A stretch of 64,000 bases of DNA, from the NCBI RefSeq assembly GCF_041821025.1, contig NZ_JBGUAY010000001.1:459413-523412 (forward strand), in the 5' to 3' direction. The DNA is from Egicoccus sp. AB-alg6-2 (lineage in GTDB: Bacteria; Actinomycetota; Nitriliruptoria; Nitriliruptorales; Nitriliruptoraceae). The notes beneath the pieces are model-generated. The model did not search any database, was not told the DNA's origin, and saw only the letters and a program-made list of their open reading frames with translations. Each line of letters opens with the position of its first letter. Position 1 is the stretch's first letter. This document shows positions 9,631-21,133 of this stretch, one piece after another. The translations under genes were made by a program, and so were the position numbers.

Positions 9631-10011
9631 ATGCGCCGCATGCTGATGAAGTCGAAGATCCATCGCGCGACCGTCACCGAGGCCAACCTCGACTACGTGG
9701 GGTCGATCACGATCGACCGGGACCTCATGGAGGCCGCCGACCTGCTGCCCAACGAGAAGGTGCAGGTGGTGGACAACGACAACGGCGCCAGGTTCGAGAC
9801 CTACGTCATCGAGGGTCCGCGCGGGAGCGGCGTCCTGTGCCTCAACGGTGCCGCCGCCCGCCTGGTGCATCCCGGTGACACCGTCATCGTGATCAGCTAC
9901 GCCGAATTCGAGGACGACGAGGCCCGTCGGTGGGAGCCGACCGTGGTGTTCGTCGATGCCGACAACCGTCCGACCAGCACCCGGAGTGAGGTCCATGGCG
10001 TCAGCGCCTGA
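9631..10011 (+). CDS. panD: Aspartate 1-decarboxylase (proenzyme)
   Basis: A 126-residue pyruvoyl enzyme that makes beta-alanine from aspartate for PanC. The self-cleavage site is Gly24-Ser25 in DYVGSITID, which falls at the canonical position when ATG 9631 is used and so decides between it and GTG 9625. ACGGAG ends 6 bases upstream. [16 protein letters not shown] and [20 protein letters not shown] are family signatures. The last 17 bases overlap the nadC start. Confidence 0.96.
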   Translation: MRRMLMKSKIHRATVTEANLDYVGSITIDRDLMEAADLLPNEKVQVVDNDNGARFETYVIEGPRGSGVLCLNGAAARLVHPGDTVIVISYAEFEDDEARRWEPTVVFVDADNRPTSTRSEVHGVSA

Positions 10012-10924
10012 ACCGCCGTCCCGTCCGCCGCGGCCGGACCAGCCGCCGCTCGACGCCCACGCCATGGTCGCCGCCAGTCGGGACGTCGTCCGCCGCGCCC
10101 TGCAGGAGGACCTCGGCGCGAACGGCGACGTCACCAGCATCGCGACCATCTCCCCGGACGCCACCGGGCACGCCGACCTGGTCGCGCGCGCCGACGGGGT
10201 CGTCGCGGGCACCGCCCTGGTCGTGCAGGTCTACGACCAGCTCGACCCGCGCGTGGAGGTCACGCTCCAGGTCGGCGAGGGCGAGCGGGTCGCCGCCGGA
10301 CAACGGTTGGGCCGGATCGTGGGACCGATGCGGTCGATCCTGACCGGAGAACGGACCGCGCTCAACTTCCTGACGCACCTGTCCGGGATCGCCACGCGCA
10401 CCCATGCCTACGTGCAGGCGATCGCGGACACCGATTGCGTCGTGCGCGACACCCGCAAGACCACGCCCGGACTGCGTCTGCTCGAGAAGGCGGCCGTGCG
10501 CGCCGGTGGGGGCGTCAGCCACCGGATCGGGCTCTTCGACGCGCTCCTGGTCAAGGACAACCACGTCGCCGCCGCCGGCTCGGTCACGGCGGCGACGCGC
10601 CGCGCCATCGCCCGGTGCGGCGGCCGTCCGGTGCAGGTCGAGGTCGACGCGCTCGACCAGCTCGAGGAGGCGGTCGAGGCGGGCGCACGAGACCTGCTGC
10701 TGGACAACTTCAGCGTGGAACAGACCCGCGTCGCCGTCGAACGGGTCCGCGAGCTCGAACGCACCCACGGACGGATCCTGCTCGAGACCTCCGGCAACGT
10801 GAACCTCGACACCGTCGCCGACTACGCGCGCACGGGTGTCGACCGGGTCTCGGTCGGCGCGATCACCCACTCCGCCCCGCAGCTGGACATCGGCCTGGAC
10901 ATCCACCTCGACCCGGCCGGCTGA
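9995..10924 (+). CDS. nadC: Nicotinate-nucleotide pyrophosphorylase (carboxylating)
   Basis: A 309-residue quinolinate phosphoribosyltransferase that forms nicotinate mononucleotide in de novo NAD synthesis. The motifs [66 protein letters not shown] and LLDNFS are all present. ATG 9995 with GGAG 9 bases upstream is preferred over ATG 9956. The gene lies between panD and coaX without nadA or nadB, unlike the common nadABC cluster, so quinolinate must be made from elsewhere in the genome. Confidence 0.95.
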   Translation: MASAPEPPSRPPRPDQPPLDAHAMVAASRDVVRRALQEDLGANGDVTSIATISPDATGHADLVARADGVVAGTALVVQVYDQLDPRVEVTLQVGEGERVAAGQRLGRIVGPMRSILTGERTALNFLTHLSGIATRTHAYVQAIADTDCVVRDTRKTTPGLRLLEKAAVRAGGGVSHRIGLFDALLVKDNHVAAAGSVTAATRRAIARCGGRPVQVEVDALDQLEEAVEAGARDLLLDNFSVEQTRVAVERVRELERTHGRILLETSGNVNLDTVADYARTGVDRVSVGAITHSAPQLDIGLDIHLDPAG

Positions 10925-10948
10925 CCGCGTCGCACCGAAGGGTCACCC

Positions 10949-11716
10949 GTGCTGCTCGCCATCGACGTCGGCAACTCAAACACGGTCGTCGGCGTGTTCG
11001 ACGGCGACGACCTCGTCGAGCACTGGCGGCTGTCGACCGACGTCGAACGCACGCCCGACGAGTTCGTGCTCGCGCTGGCCGGGTTCCTGGGATTCGCCGG
11101 CCTGGACCTGCGCGCCGAGATCGACGGCGTCGTCGCCGGCAGCGTCGTGCCGCCGGTCACCGAGGTGGTCCGCGAGATGACGCAGCGCTACCTGCCGTTC
11201 GCCCCCGTGATCGTCGAACCCGGCGTGCGCACCGGCATCTCGTTGCGCCACGACCATCCGAAGGACATCGGCGCCGACCGCATCGTCAACGCCGTCGCCG
11301 CCCACGCGCGGTTCCCGGGAGCCGCCATCGTGGTGGACTTCGGCACCGCGACCAGCTTCGACGCCGTCAGCGCCGACGGCGCCTTCGTCGGCGGAGCGAT
11401 CGCCCCGGGCGTGCACATCTCCGCCGAGGCGCTCGTGCAGCGCGCCGCCCGGTTGCCGAAGGTCGAGACCGTGGCACCGCCCTCACCGATCGGCCGCTCG
11501 ACGGTCACCGCGCTGCAGTCCGGCATCGTGTACGGCTTCGCCGGACAGGTCGACGGGATCGTCCGGCGGATCGCCGGTGAGCTCGGCGGCGACGTGACCA
11601 CCATCGCCACCGGCGGCGGTGCACCCGCCGTCCTGGCCGCCTGCGAGACCATCGACGACCACGACCCGTGGCTCACGCTCGACGGTCTGCGCCTGATCTG
11701 GCAGCGCAACCAGTAG
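10949..11716 (+). CDS. coaX: Type III pantothenate kinase
   Basis: A 255-residue ASKHA-fold kinase that phosphorylates pantothenate, the first committed step of CoA synthesis. It directly uses the product of the panC/panD genes upstream. DVGNSNTVVGVF (from residue 6) is the phosphate-binding loop. GADRIVNAVAA, VVDFGTATSFDAV and FVGGAIAPGVHISAEAL are the type III signatures. The GTG start has GAAGGG about 8 bases upstream. The gap to nadC is 24 bases, so the pan-nad-coa genes are probably one operon. Confidence 0.96.
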   Translation: MLLAIDVGNSNTVVGVFDGDDLVEHWRLSTDVERTPDEFVLALAGFLGFAGLDLRAEIDGVVAGSVVPPVTEVVREMTQRYLPFAPVIVEPGVRTGISLRHDHPKDIGADRIVNAVAAHARFPGAAIVVDFGTATSFDAVSADGAFVGGAIAPGVHISAEALVQRAARLPKVETVAPPSPIGRSTVTALQSGIVYGFAGQVDGIVRRIAGELGGDVTTIATGGGAPAVLAACETIDDHDPWLTLDGLRLIWQRNQ

Positions 11717-11729
11717 GCCGCCCCGCCGG

Positions 11730-11759
11730 TGACGCTGCGCACGGCCAGCGGGGTAGCGT
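11730..11759 (+). promoter_or_regulatory. Candidate lysS promoter
   Basis: TGACGC at 11730-11735 and TAGCGT at 11754-11759 are separated by 18 bases and lie 36 bases before the lysS start. The -10 resembles others in this window. The -35 is weak, so this is a sequence-based guess. Confidence 0.4.
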
Positions 11760-11795
11760 TGGCCGCCCCGCCGCCACCTCTGGATCGATGACGTC

Positions 11796-13316
<1,521 letters not shown>

Positions 13317-13386
13317 CCGACGCACGTCGCAGGTGCGCGCGATCGGTCGGGCACACGGCGGCACGACCGACGCCCGTTTTCCATTC

Positions 13387-13426
13387 GTGCGGGTCCGTCC
13401 GTGGTTACGTCCGCGGTAACCCGCAC
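13387..13426 (+). promoter_or_regulatory. Nested, mutually exclusive inverted repeats upstream of the LOG gene
   Basis: The outer arms GTGCGGGT (13387-13394) and ACCCGCAC (13419-13426) are perfect complements. The inner arms GGTTAC (13403-13408) and GTAACC (13416-13421) are also perfect. The two right arms share bases 13419-13421, so only one stem can form fully at a time. The element ends 23 bases before the ATG of the next gene. It could be an operator or an RNA switch, and no known family is recognised. Confidence 0.4.
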
Positions 13427-13449
13427 AAATGGCGAGGGGGTGGGTCGGG

Positions 13450-14019
13450 ATGACCACGTTCACCGTCTACACCTCCTCGTCGGACGCGATCGACGCGCGG
13501 TATCCGGCGGCAGCGGCCGCGTTCGGTCGGCGCATCGGCGAACGCGGGGACGCGCTCGTCTACGGCGGCACGGACGTGGGGGTCATGGGCGTGCTCGCCC
13601 AGGCGGTGCGTGACGCCGGTGGCCGGGTCACCGGCGTGGTGCCCCGGATGATGGAGGAGCGCGGCATCGCCGACGAGGCCTGCGACGAACTGCTCGTCAC
13701 CGAGGGGATGAGCGATCGGAAGCAGCAGATGATCGCCCGGGCCGATGCCTTCGTCGCACTCCCCGGCGGGTTCGGGACACTCGAGGAGCTGCTCGAGGTG
13801 CTCACCCTCAAACAGCTCGGCTACCACGACAAGCCGATCGTGCTGTTGGACCTCGACGGCTTCTTCGGCCCCCTGCTGGCCTTCTTCGAAAGGTTGTACG
13901 CGACCTCGTTCGCTTCGCCGGTCTACCGGCAGCTGTACGCCGTCGCGCCCGACGTCACGGGGATCTTCGATCACGTGGACGCCTACACGCCGGCGGGACT
14001 GCCCGCCAAGTGGGCCTGA
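13450..14019 (+). CDS. LOG-family protein (TIGR00730-type nucleoside monophosphate phosphoribohydrolase)
   Basis: A 189-residue Rossmann-fold protein with the family motif PGGFGTLEEL and the nucleotide-binding loop YGGTDVGVMG, where the more usual sequence is GGGxxGLMG. Relatives hydrolyse cytokinin riboside 5'-monophosphate or other nucleoside monophosphates to the base plus ribose 5-phosphate. The catalytic Arg/Glu pair lies in DRKQQMIARADAFVALPGG and TLEEL. ATG 13450 is preferred over ATG 13429 because MTTFTVYTSS is the usual N-terminus. The gene is convergent with the kinase gene. Substrate and role here are unknown. Confidence 0.85.
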   Translation: MTTFTVYTSSSDAIDARYPAAAAAFGRRIGERGDALVYGGTDVGVMGVLAQAVRDAGGRVTGVVPRMMEERGIADEACDELLVTEGMSDRKQQMIARADAFVALPGGFGTLEELLEVLTLKQLGYHDKPIVLLDLDGFFGPLLAFFERLYATSFASPVYRQLYAVAPDVTGIFDHVDAYTPAGLPAKWA

Positions 14020-14027
14020 CGGCGGGC
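14001..14027 (+). terminator. Candidate terminator hairpin at the LOG gene stop
   Basis: GCCCGCC (14001-14007) and GGCGGGC (14021-14027) are perfect complements that span the stop codon, with a 13-base loop. There is no T-run. It lies between two convergent genes, so it may serve both strands. Confidence 0.35.
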
Positions 14028-14052
14028 AACACGCTGCGCGCGGGCGGCGGAC

Positions 14053-15279
14053 CTAGTCTTCGGCGCGTTCACGCAGCCAGCGTGCGAGGTCGCGGGCGGC
14101 GTCCGCGGGCGTCTGGTCGGTCGGCTCGTCGGCGACGTCCCCCGCGGGGGCTTCGGCCGTGTCGTCCGCCGGCGCGTCGTCGTCGCCGAGCCGCAACATG
14201 ACCCCGACGGCGAACAGGGCCAGCCCGACCAGGAGCACCACCCGCCACCCCTGGCCGGGGCGGGCCCGCGGGTCGGCGGGCTCCTTCGGCTCCGTGACCG
14301 CCTCGGACGCCCCGGCAGCTCCCGCCGGTCCCGTCGGACCGTCCGGTCCGCCCTCGGTGCCCGGGCCGGCCGTCTCGGGCAACAGCAGGGTCGGAGGACC
14401 AACCGCCACCGTCGCCTCGTCATCGATGGCCGCGGCGGCCTCGGATGCCGTCGCGGACAGGCCGCTGGCGAGCTCGTACAGCGCCGACTCGGCGGACTGC
14501 GGACGGTCCTCCGGACGCGCGGCGAGCAGGCGCAGCAGCAGCCGGCGCAGGCGGTCCGGCACGTCGTCGGCGAGGCCAGGTGCCTCCGGGCCCGGCGGCT
14601 GGCCGGTCAGCAGCTCGTACAGGGTCGCGCCCAGGGCGAACAGGTCGGTCGCCACCGAGGCCGGCGCGCCACGTCGCCGCTCGGGCGCCAGGTAGGAACG
14701 GGTCCCGACCACGAAGCCGGTCCGGGTGATGCCCGGAGCGTCGGCGGCCTCGGCGACGCCGAAGTCGGCGACCTTGACGGTGCCGTCCGGTGCCCGCAGG
14801 AGGTTCCCGGGCTTCACGTCGCGGTGCAACAGGTCGGCACCGTGTGCCGCCGCCAGGCCGGCGAGCGCCTGCGCCGTCACCTCGACGACCGTGTGCGGGT
14901 CGAGCGGTCCGTCGCGGGCGAGGACTTCGGCGAGGCTGGGACCGTCGACCAGTTCCATCACCAGGTAGGGCCGCCCCGCGTCCTCGCCGACGTCGTGGAC
15001 GGCGACCACGTGGGGGTCCGTCACGCGGGCCGATGCCCGCGCCTCGCGCAGGAAGCGTTCCCGCGCGTCGGCATCGGCAGCGAGGTTGTCGGCGAGGAGC
15101 TTCACGGCGACGTCCCGGTGCAAGACCGTGTCCGTCGCACGGCGCACCAGGCCCATGCCGCCGGCGCCCAGGAGCGGGCCGAGCACGTACCGGCCGTCGG
15201 CGAGCCCGTCGGGCTCGGTCGGCATCGGCTCGGTCGAACGATCCGGAGGGCCGGGCTCCTCGCCGTCGGGGTCGCTCAC
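14053..15279 (-). CDS. Serine/threonine protein kinase with one C-terminal membrane segment
   Basis: A 408-residue Hanks-type kinase. The Gly-rich loop GAGGMGLV (about 38-45), catalytic Lys60 in VAVK, HRDVKPGN at 152-159 and DFG at 172-174 are intact, so it should be active. GTRSYLAPE at about 192-200 marks the end of the activation segment. A disordered Pro/Gly linker leads to a single membrane helix (about 345-363) and an acidic tail of about 45 residues outside the cell. There are no PASTA repeats, unlike PknB. The GTG start overlaps the stop of the upstream lipoprotein gene (GTGA), so the pair is translationally coupled. Substrates are unknown. Confidence 0.9.
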   Translation of the reverse strand: MSDPDGEEPGPPDRSTEPMPTEPDGLADGRYVLGPLLGAGGMGLVRRATDTVLHRDVAVKLLADNLAADADARERFLREARASARVTDPHVVAVHDVGEDAGRPYLVMELVDGPSLAEVLARDGPLDPHTVVEVTAQALAGLAAAHGADLLHRDVKPGNLLRAPDGTVKVADFGVAEAADAPGITRTGFVVGTRSYLAPERRRGAPASVATDLFALGATLYELLTGQPPGPEAPGLADDVPDRLRRLLLRLLAARPEDRPQSAESALYELASGLSATASEAAAAIDDEATVAVGPPTLLLPETAGPGTEGGPDGPTGPAGAAGASEAVTEPKEPADPRARPGQGWRVVLLVGLALFAVGVMLRLGDDDAPADDTAEAPAGDVADEPTDQTPADAARDLARWLRERAED

Positions 15280-15830
15280 CCCCGCCCCTTGCCCTTGCCG
15301 CCGCCGTTGTCCTTGCCCTTCGCCTTGCCGTCGTTGCCCTTCGCCTTGCCGTCGTTGCCCTTGCCCTCGCCGCCCTTGCCTTCGTCGCTCCGGCCACCGG
15401 CGCTGTGCGTGTCCCCGCCCGTGGCGTCGCCGCCGGCCGCGGCGCCCGCAGCGCCCCCGTCGCCCTCGTCGTCCGCCGCATCGGTGTCGTCCGTCGCCGC
15501 GTCGTCCGCGGCGGCGACGGGCTCGCACTCGAGTTCCGTGCTGACCTGCTGGGCGACGTGCTCGATGCGTGCGACGACGTCGTCGGGCACGTCCCCCTCG
15601 GCATGACCGGCCTGTGCCTCGGCCAGCAACGACTCCGCCTGGTCGATGGCGCCGCAGGCCTCGTCCGCTTCGAGCAGCGCTGCCAGCTCGTCGGCGCCCG
15701 CGGCGAGCTCGCCGGCGGTGCCGCTGGCGAGCGCGGCTCCCCCGGAGGCGGCACAGGCCGTCACGGCCAGGAGCAACGGAAGCGCGCCGAGCAGCGGCAG
15801 CAGGCGGGAACGGGCGGCATGGGTCGTCAT
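15276..15830 (-). CDS. Putative lipoprotein with Lys/Gly-rich tail, coupled to the kinase gene
   Basis: A 184-residue protein that begins with a signal peptide ending in the lipobox VTAC (Cys26), predicting a lipid-anchored surface protein. The middle part (residues about 40-115) is acidic and helical with two Cys (EACGAIDQ and LECEP) that could form a disulfide. The last 35 residues or so are made of Gly, Lys, Asp and Asn repeats and are strongly basic. No known domain is recognised. It precedes the kinase gene with a 4-base overlap, so it may act with the kinase's external tail. A -10 like TACGCT lies only 8 bases before the ATG, which hints at a leaderless transcript. Confidence 0.7.
   Translation of the reverse strand: MTTHAARSRLLPLLGALPLLLAVTACAASGGAALASGTAGELAAGADELAALLEADEACGAIDQAESLLAEAQAGHAEGDVPDDVVARIEHVAQQVSTELECEPVAAADDAATDDTDAADDEGDGGAAGAAAGGDATGGDTHSAGGRSDEGKGGEGKGNDGKAKGNDGKAKGKDNGGGKGKGRG
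15318..15359 (-). repeat. Two tandem 21-base repeats encoding the Lys/Gly tail
   Basis: Two identical 21-base copies (15318-15338 and 15339-15359) lie side by side in the lipoprotein gene and encode the repeated heptad GNDGKAK. Related partial copies flank them, consistent with expansion by slippage. Confidence 0.8.
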
Positions 15831-16196
15831 GACCGGGCAGCGTAGAGCCGGCTCCGCCGACCCGTCCGGCGCCGCTCGCGTCACCCGGCCGGGACCGCGT
15901 GCGCGGCACGCCCGGGCTGTCCGTGCCCGGCACGAGGGAGCGGGCGCACGGAACGCGACCCGCACGCACCGCCGGGAAGCTTCTGCGCCGCGTGTGCGTT
16001 GGAACGATGTTCAGGGACCCGGAGGCGCACCGCCTTCGCCGTCGGCCGTTCCTTGCGCCGCATCCACTAAGGCCGACGTCATCCCCTACGGACGTGGCGT
16101 ACACCAGATACCAGCTTTCGAGCTTCCGTTACGATCGTCCGGGCCGAACACGTCCTCAGCCGGAGGATGTCAGGGCCCGACGTGGGAGTCAGTCCT
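15831..16196. promoter_or_regulatory. Divergent regulatory region between the lipoprotein gene and clpC
   Basis: This 366-base gap has no supported gene. For the - strand, TACGCT (complement of 15839-15844) lies just before the lipoprotein ATG. For the + strand, TACGAT at 16130-16135 is a possible clpC -10, giving a leader of about 60 bases. No CIRCE element, CtsR box or clear ClgR box was seen, so the stress control of clpC is not evident from sequence. Confidence 0.4.
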
Positions 16197-18719
<2,523 letters not shown>

Positions 18720-18744
18720 TCGCGCACGTCGCACACATCACCGC

Positions 18745-18773
18745 GAGGGGCGGGCCACGACGGCCCGCCCCTC
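18745..18773 (+). terminator. Strong terminator hairpin after clpC
   Basis: A perfect 12-bp stem (18745-18756 with 18762-18773) and a 5-base loop ACGAC lie 26 bases after the clpC stop. No U-tract follows, which is usual for high-GC actinobacterial terminators. Confidence 0.75.
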
Positions 18774-18847
18774 CTTGGTCGCCCACCGGCGGGCTCGGAA
18801 GGGCGCGACCGGTAGGCTCGCGGGACCACTGGTACGCAGGAGGCGTC

Positions 18848-19501
18848 GTGAGCCATCAGCCCAGCGAAGCCGTCGAGATGTACCTGCGCACCGTCCTCGA
18901 GCTCGAGGAGGAGGGCATCCCGCCGCTGCGCGCCCGGCTGTCCGAGCGCCTGGCGTTGTCCGCCCCAGCGGTCTCCGAGGGGGTGGCGCGCCTCGAACAG
19001 GTCGGCATGGTCAAGTTGCAGCCCGACCGGACCATCGAGCTGACGCCGGAGGGGCGCGAGCGCGCCGAGCACGTCATGCGCAAGCACCGGCTCGCCGAGC
19101 GGCTGCTCGTCGACGTCCTCGGGCTCGAGCACGAGCACGTGCACGAGGAAGCGTGCCGCTGGGAGCACGTCATCTCCGACCGGGTCGAGGCGAAACTGCT
19201 CGAGTTCCTGGGCAACCCGACGACCTCGCCCTACGGAAACCCGATCCCCGGCGCGAAGCCGGCGGCCAGCGAACCCGTGAGCCTGGCCGCGGTCGATGCC
19301 GACGAGGTCGTGATCAGCTACATCTCGGAACGGCTGCAGAGCGACCACGAGGTCGTCATGCGCCTGCGCGAGGGCGGGATGTGGACCGGCGTGCAGGTCT
19401 CGGTGGAGCGCGGACCGGACGCGGTACGTCTGCGGGCGGACGGCAACGAGGTCGAGTTGCCCGTCGACGACGCCAAGCTCGTCTTCGTCACCGCCGTCTG
19501 A
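18848..19501 (+). CDS. DtxR/IdeR-family metal-dependent transcriptional regulator
   Basis: A 217-residue repressor with an N-terminal winged helix-turn-helix (LRTVLELEEEGIPPLRARLSERLALSAPAVSEGVARLEQVGMV). A dimerisation and metal-binding domain follows, with His and Cys ligands in HRLAERLLVDVLGLEHEHVHEEACRWEHVIS, closely resembling DtxR/IdeR. A C-terminal SH3-like domain is suggested by the length and late beta-rich sequence. With Fe(II) or Mn(II) bound it would repress metal uptake genes. The GTG start has AGGAGG 6 bases upstream and a TAGGCT -10 at 18813-18818. No metal transporter is nearby. IdeR versus MntR cannot be settled here. Confidence 0.9.
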   Translation: MSHQPSEAVEMYLRTVLELEEEGIPPLRARLSERLALSAPAVSEGVARLEQVGMVKLQPDRTIELTPEGRERAEHVMRKHRLAERLLVDVLGLEHEHVHEEACRWEHVISDRVEAKLLEFLGNPTTSPYGNPIPGAKPAASEPVSLAAVDADEVVISYISERLQSDHEVVMRLREGGMWTGVQVSVERGPDAVRLRADGNEVELPVDDAKLVFVTAV

Positions 19502-19574
19502 GGCAGCCGGCGCCCGTCGAACGCGAGGGCCGACGGCCCGGAGGCCGCCGGCCGGGAGTTCTCGCGAGGTGGGG

Positions 19575-20024
19575 TCAGTCGATCTCGCCGCGCCAGGCGC
19601 CGGTCTCGGTGCCCCGCTGCTCGATGAAACCCTTGAAGTTGTCGAGGTCGCGCTGGACGTTGCGTTCGATGACGCCCAGTGCGTCGCCGGCCTTCTCGAT
19701 CCAGTCGTTCGGCTCGACGTCCATCTGCAGCATGACCCGCGTCTTCGCCTCGTCGAGCTTGTGGAACGTCACGACGCCGGCGTGCTGCGTCTCGCCGCGG
19801 CTGCGCCACGCGATGCGCTCGTCGGGCTTCTGTTCGGTGATGTCGGCGTCCCACTCGCGCTCGGCGCCGGCGACCTTGACGACCCAGTGGGTCGTGGAGT
19901 CGTCGAGTTGGACGATGCGTTCGACGTCCTCCATGAACTGCGGGAAGTCCTCGAACTGGGTCCACTGGTCGTACGCCGTGCGGACCGGGACGTCGACGTC
20001 GATGGATCGCTCGATGGTGCTCAT
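19575..20024 (-). CDS. SRPBCC (START-like) family protein
   Basis: A 149-residue protein beginning with the family pattern IERSIDVDVPVRTAYDQWTQFEDFPQFMEDVERI, as in bacterial polyketide cyclase/dehydrase and coenzyme-Q-binding-like SRPBCC proteins. The fold is a helix-grip with a hydrophobic cavity for a lipid or small ligand. Length is complete. The start has a good GAGGAG 8 bases upstream. It is convergent with the IdeR-like gene and divergent from mutY. The ligand is unknown. Confidence 0.8.
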   Translation of the reverse strand: MSTIERSIDVDVPVRTAYDQWTQFEDFPQFMEDVERIVQLDDSTTHWVVKVAGAEREWDADITEQKPDERIAWRSRGETQHAGVVTFHKLDEAKTRVMLQMDVEPNDWIEKAGDALGVIERNVQRDLDNFKGFIEQRGTETGAWRGEID

Positions 20025-20172
20025 GTATCACTCCTCAACTCGTGTGTGCACACCGTGCCGGCAGCCGTCGCGACGCGTGTGTGTGGGCGGCTTTCCGATG
20101 GTCACCCGACCGCCGGTCACCACCGCCCGTCCGAGGGATGCGGATTCCACCGCGCTCTCGACGCCGGCTCGC

Positions 20173-20198
20173 CGACGCTTCGGCGTCGCGGCTACCGT
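20173..20198 (+). promoter_or_regulatory. UUCG-capped hairpin and candidate mutY -10
   Basis: CGACGC (20173-20178), loop TTCG and GCGTCG (20183-20188) form a 6-bp stem with the very stable C(UUCG)G loop. TACCGT at 20193-20198 follows and could be the -10 of mutY. The region 20025-20230 holds no supported gene. A 10-bp palindrome GTGTGCACAC lies at 20044-20053 near the SRPBCC start. Confidence 0.35.
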
Positions 20199-20230
20199 GC
20201 GGCCTTCCCGCCCCGAAGGTCCGATCCGTC

Positions 20231-21133
20231 GTGTCCTCGTCTCCGCCAATCGCCGTGCGTGACCGCGTTCCGACACGTGGTGACCGTCTGCTGGCGTGGG
20301 GTCGTGTGACGCGCCGCGACCTGCCCTGGCGGCGTACCCGCGACCCGTGGGCTGTGCTCGTGTCCGAGCTGATGCTGCAGCAGACGCAGGTCGGCCGCGT
20401 GCTGCCACGCTTCCGGGAGTTCCTGGACCGGTTCCCGACCCCGCAGGCCTGTGCGGCCGCGGCGCCTGGCGAGGTCGTGCGTGTCTGGGCCGGCCTGGGC
20501 TACAACCGCCGCGCGCTCAACCTGCACCGAACCGCCGTCGCCGTCGTCGAACAGCACGACGGCCGTCTTCCCGACGACCTCGACGCACTGCTCGCGCTGC
20601 CCGGCATCGGTCCCTACACCGCCCGGGCCGTGCTCGCCTTCGCGTTCGAGCGCGATCACGGCGTGGTCGACACCAACGCCGCGAGGTTCCTCGCACGCGC
20701 CGTCGCCGGCCGCCGGCTCGGCGCCCGCGAGGCCCAGGCGCTCGCCGACGCGCAGGTCCCGCCGGGGGCCGCCTGGGAGTGGAACCAGTCCGTGCTCGAC
20801 CTCGGGGCCACCATCTGCGTCAAGCGTGCCCCGCGCTGTGAACGCTGTCCCCTGCAGGCGTCCTGCGCCTGGTTCGCCGCCGGACTGCCCGAACCCGACC
20901 CGGCCGAAGGCAGCGCCGGTTCGTCGACACCGCAGGCACGCTTCGAGGGATCGGACCGCCAGGGCCGCGGCCGGCTGGTCCAGGCCCTGCGGACCGGCCC
21001 GGTCGAGACCGTGCGAGTCGCCGACGTCGCAGGTTGGCCCGACGACCCGGACCGGGCCCAGCGCATCGCCGACAGCCTCGTCGCGGACGGATTGGCCGAG
21101 TACGTGGACGGCCAACTGTCGTTGCCGCACTGA
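20231..21133 (+). CDS. mutY: A/G-specific adenine DNA glycosylase
   Basis: About 300 residues. The enzyme removes adenine mispaired with 8-oxoguanine. Catalytic Glu lies in SELMLQQTQVGRV, the helix-hairpin-helix is LPGIGPYTARAVLAFAF, and the catalytic Asp is in GVVDTNAARF. A 4Fe-4S cluster loop is complete (Cys196, Cys203, Cys206, Cys212, spacing C-x6-C-x2-C-x5-C). The C-terminus is a short winged-helix-like segment rather than the NUDIX-like 8-oxoG recognition domain of E. coli MutY. The start is uncertain: GTG 20231 is chosen, with GAAGG upstream, but GTG 20255 is possible. The helicase gene begins directly after its stop. Confidence 0.9.
   Translation: MSSSPPIAVRDRVPTRGDRLLAWGRVTRRDLPWRRTRDPWAVLVSELMLQQTQVGRVLPRFREFLDRFPTPQACAAAAPGEVVRVWAGLGYNRRALNLHRTAVAVVEQHDGRLPDDLDALLALPGIGPYTARAVLAFAFERDHGVVDTNAARFLARAVAGRRLGAREAQALADAQVPPGAAWEWNQSVLDLGATICVKRAPRCERCPLQASCAWFAAGLPEPDPAEGSAGSSTPQARFEGSDRQGRGRLVQALRTGPVETVRVADVAGWPDDPDRAQRIADSLVADGLAEYVDGQLSLPH

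Noticed and set aside
15831..16196. CIRCE, CtsR or ClgR site upstream of clpC
   Set aside because: No sequence close to the known consensus motifs was found by eye.
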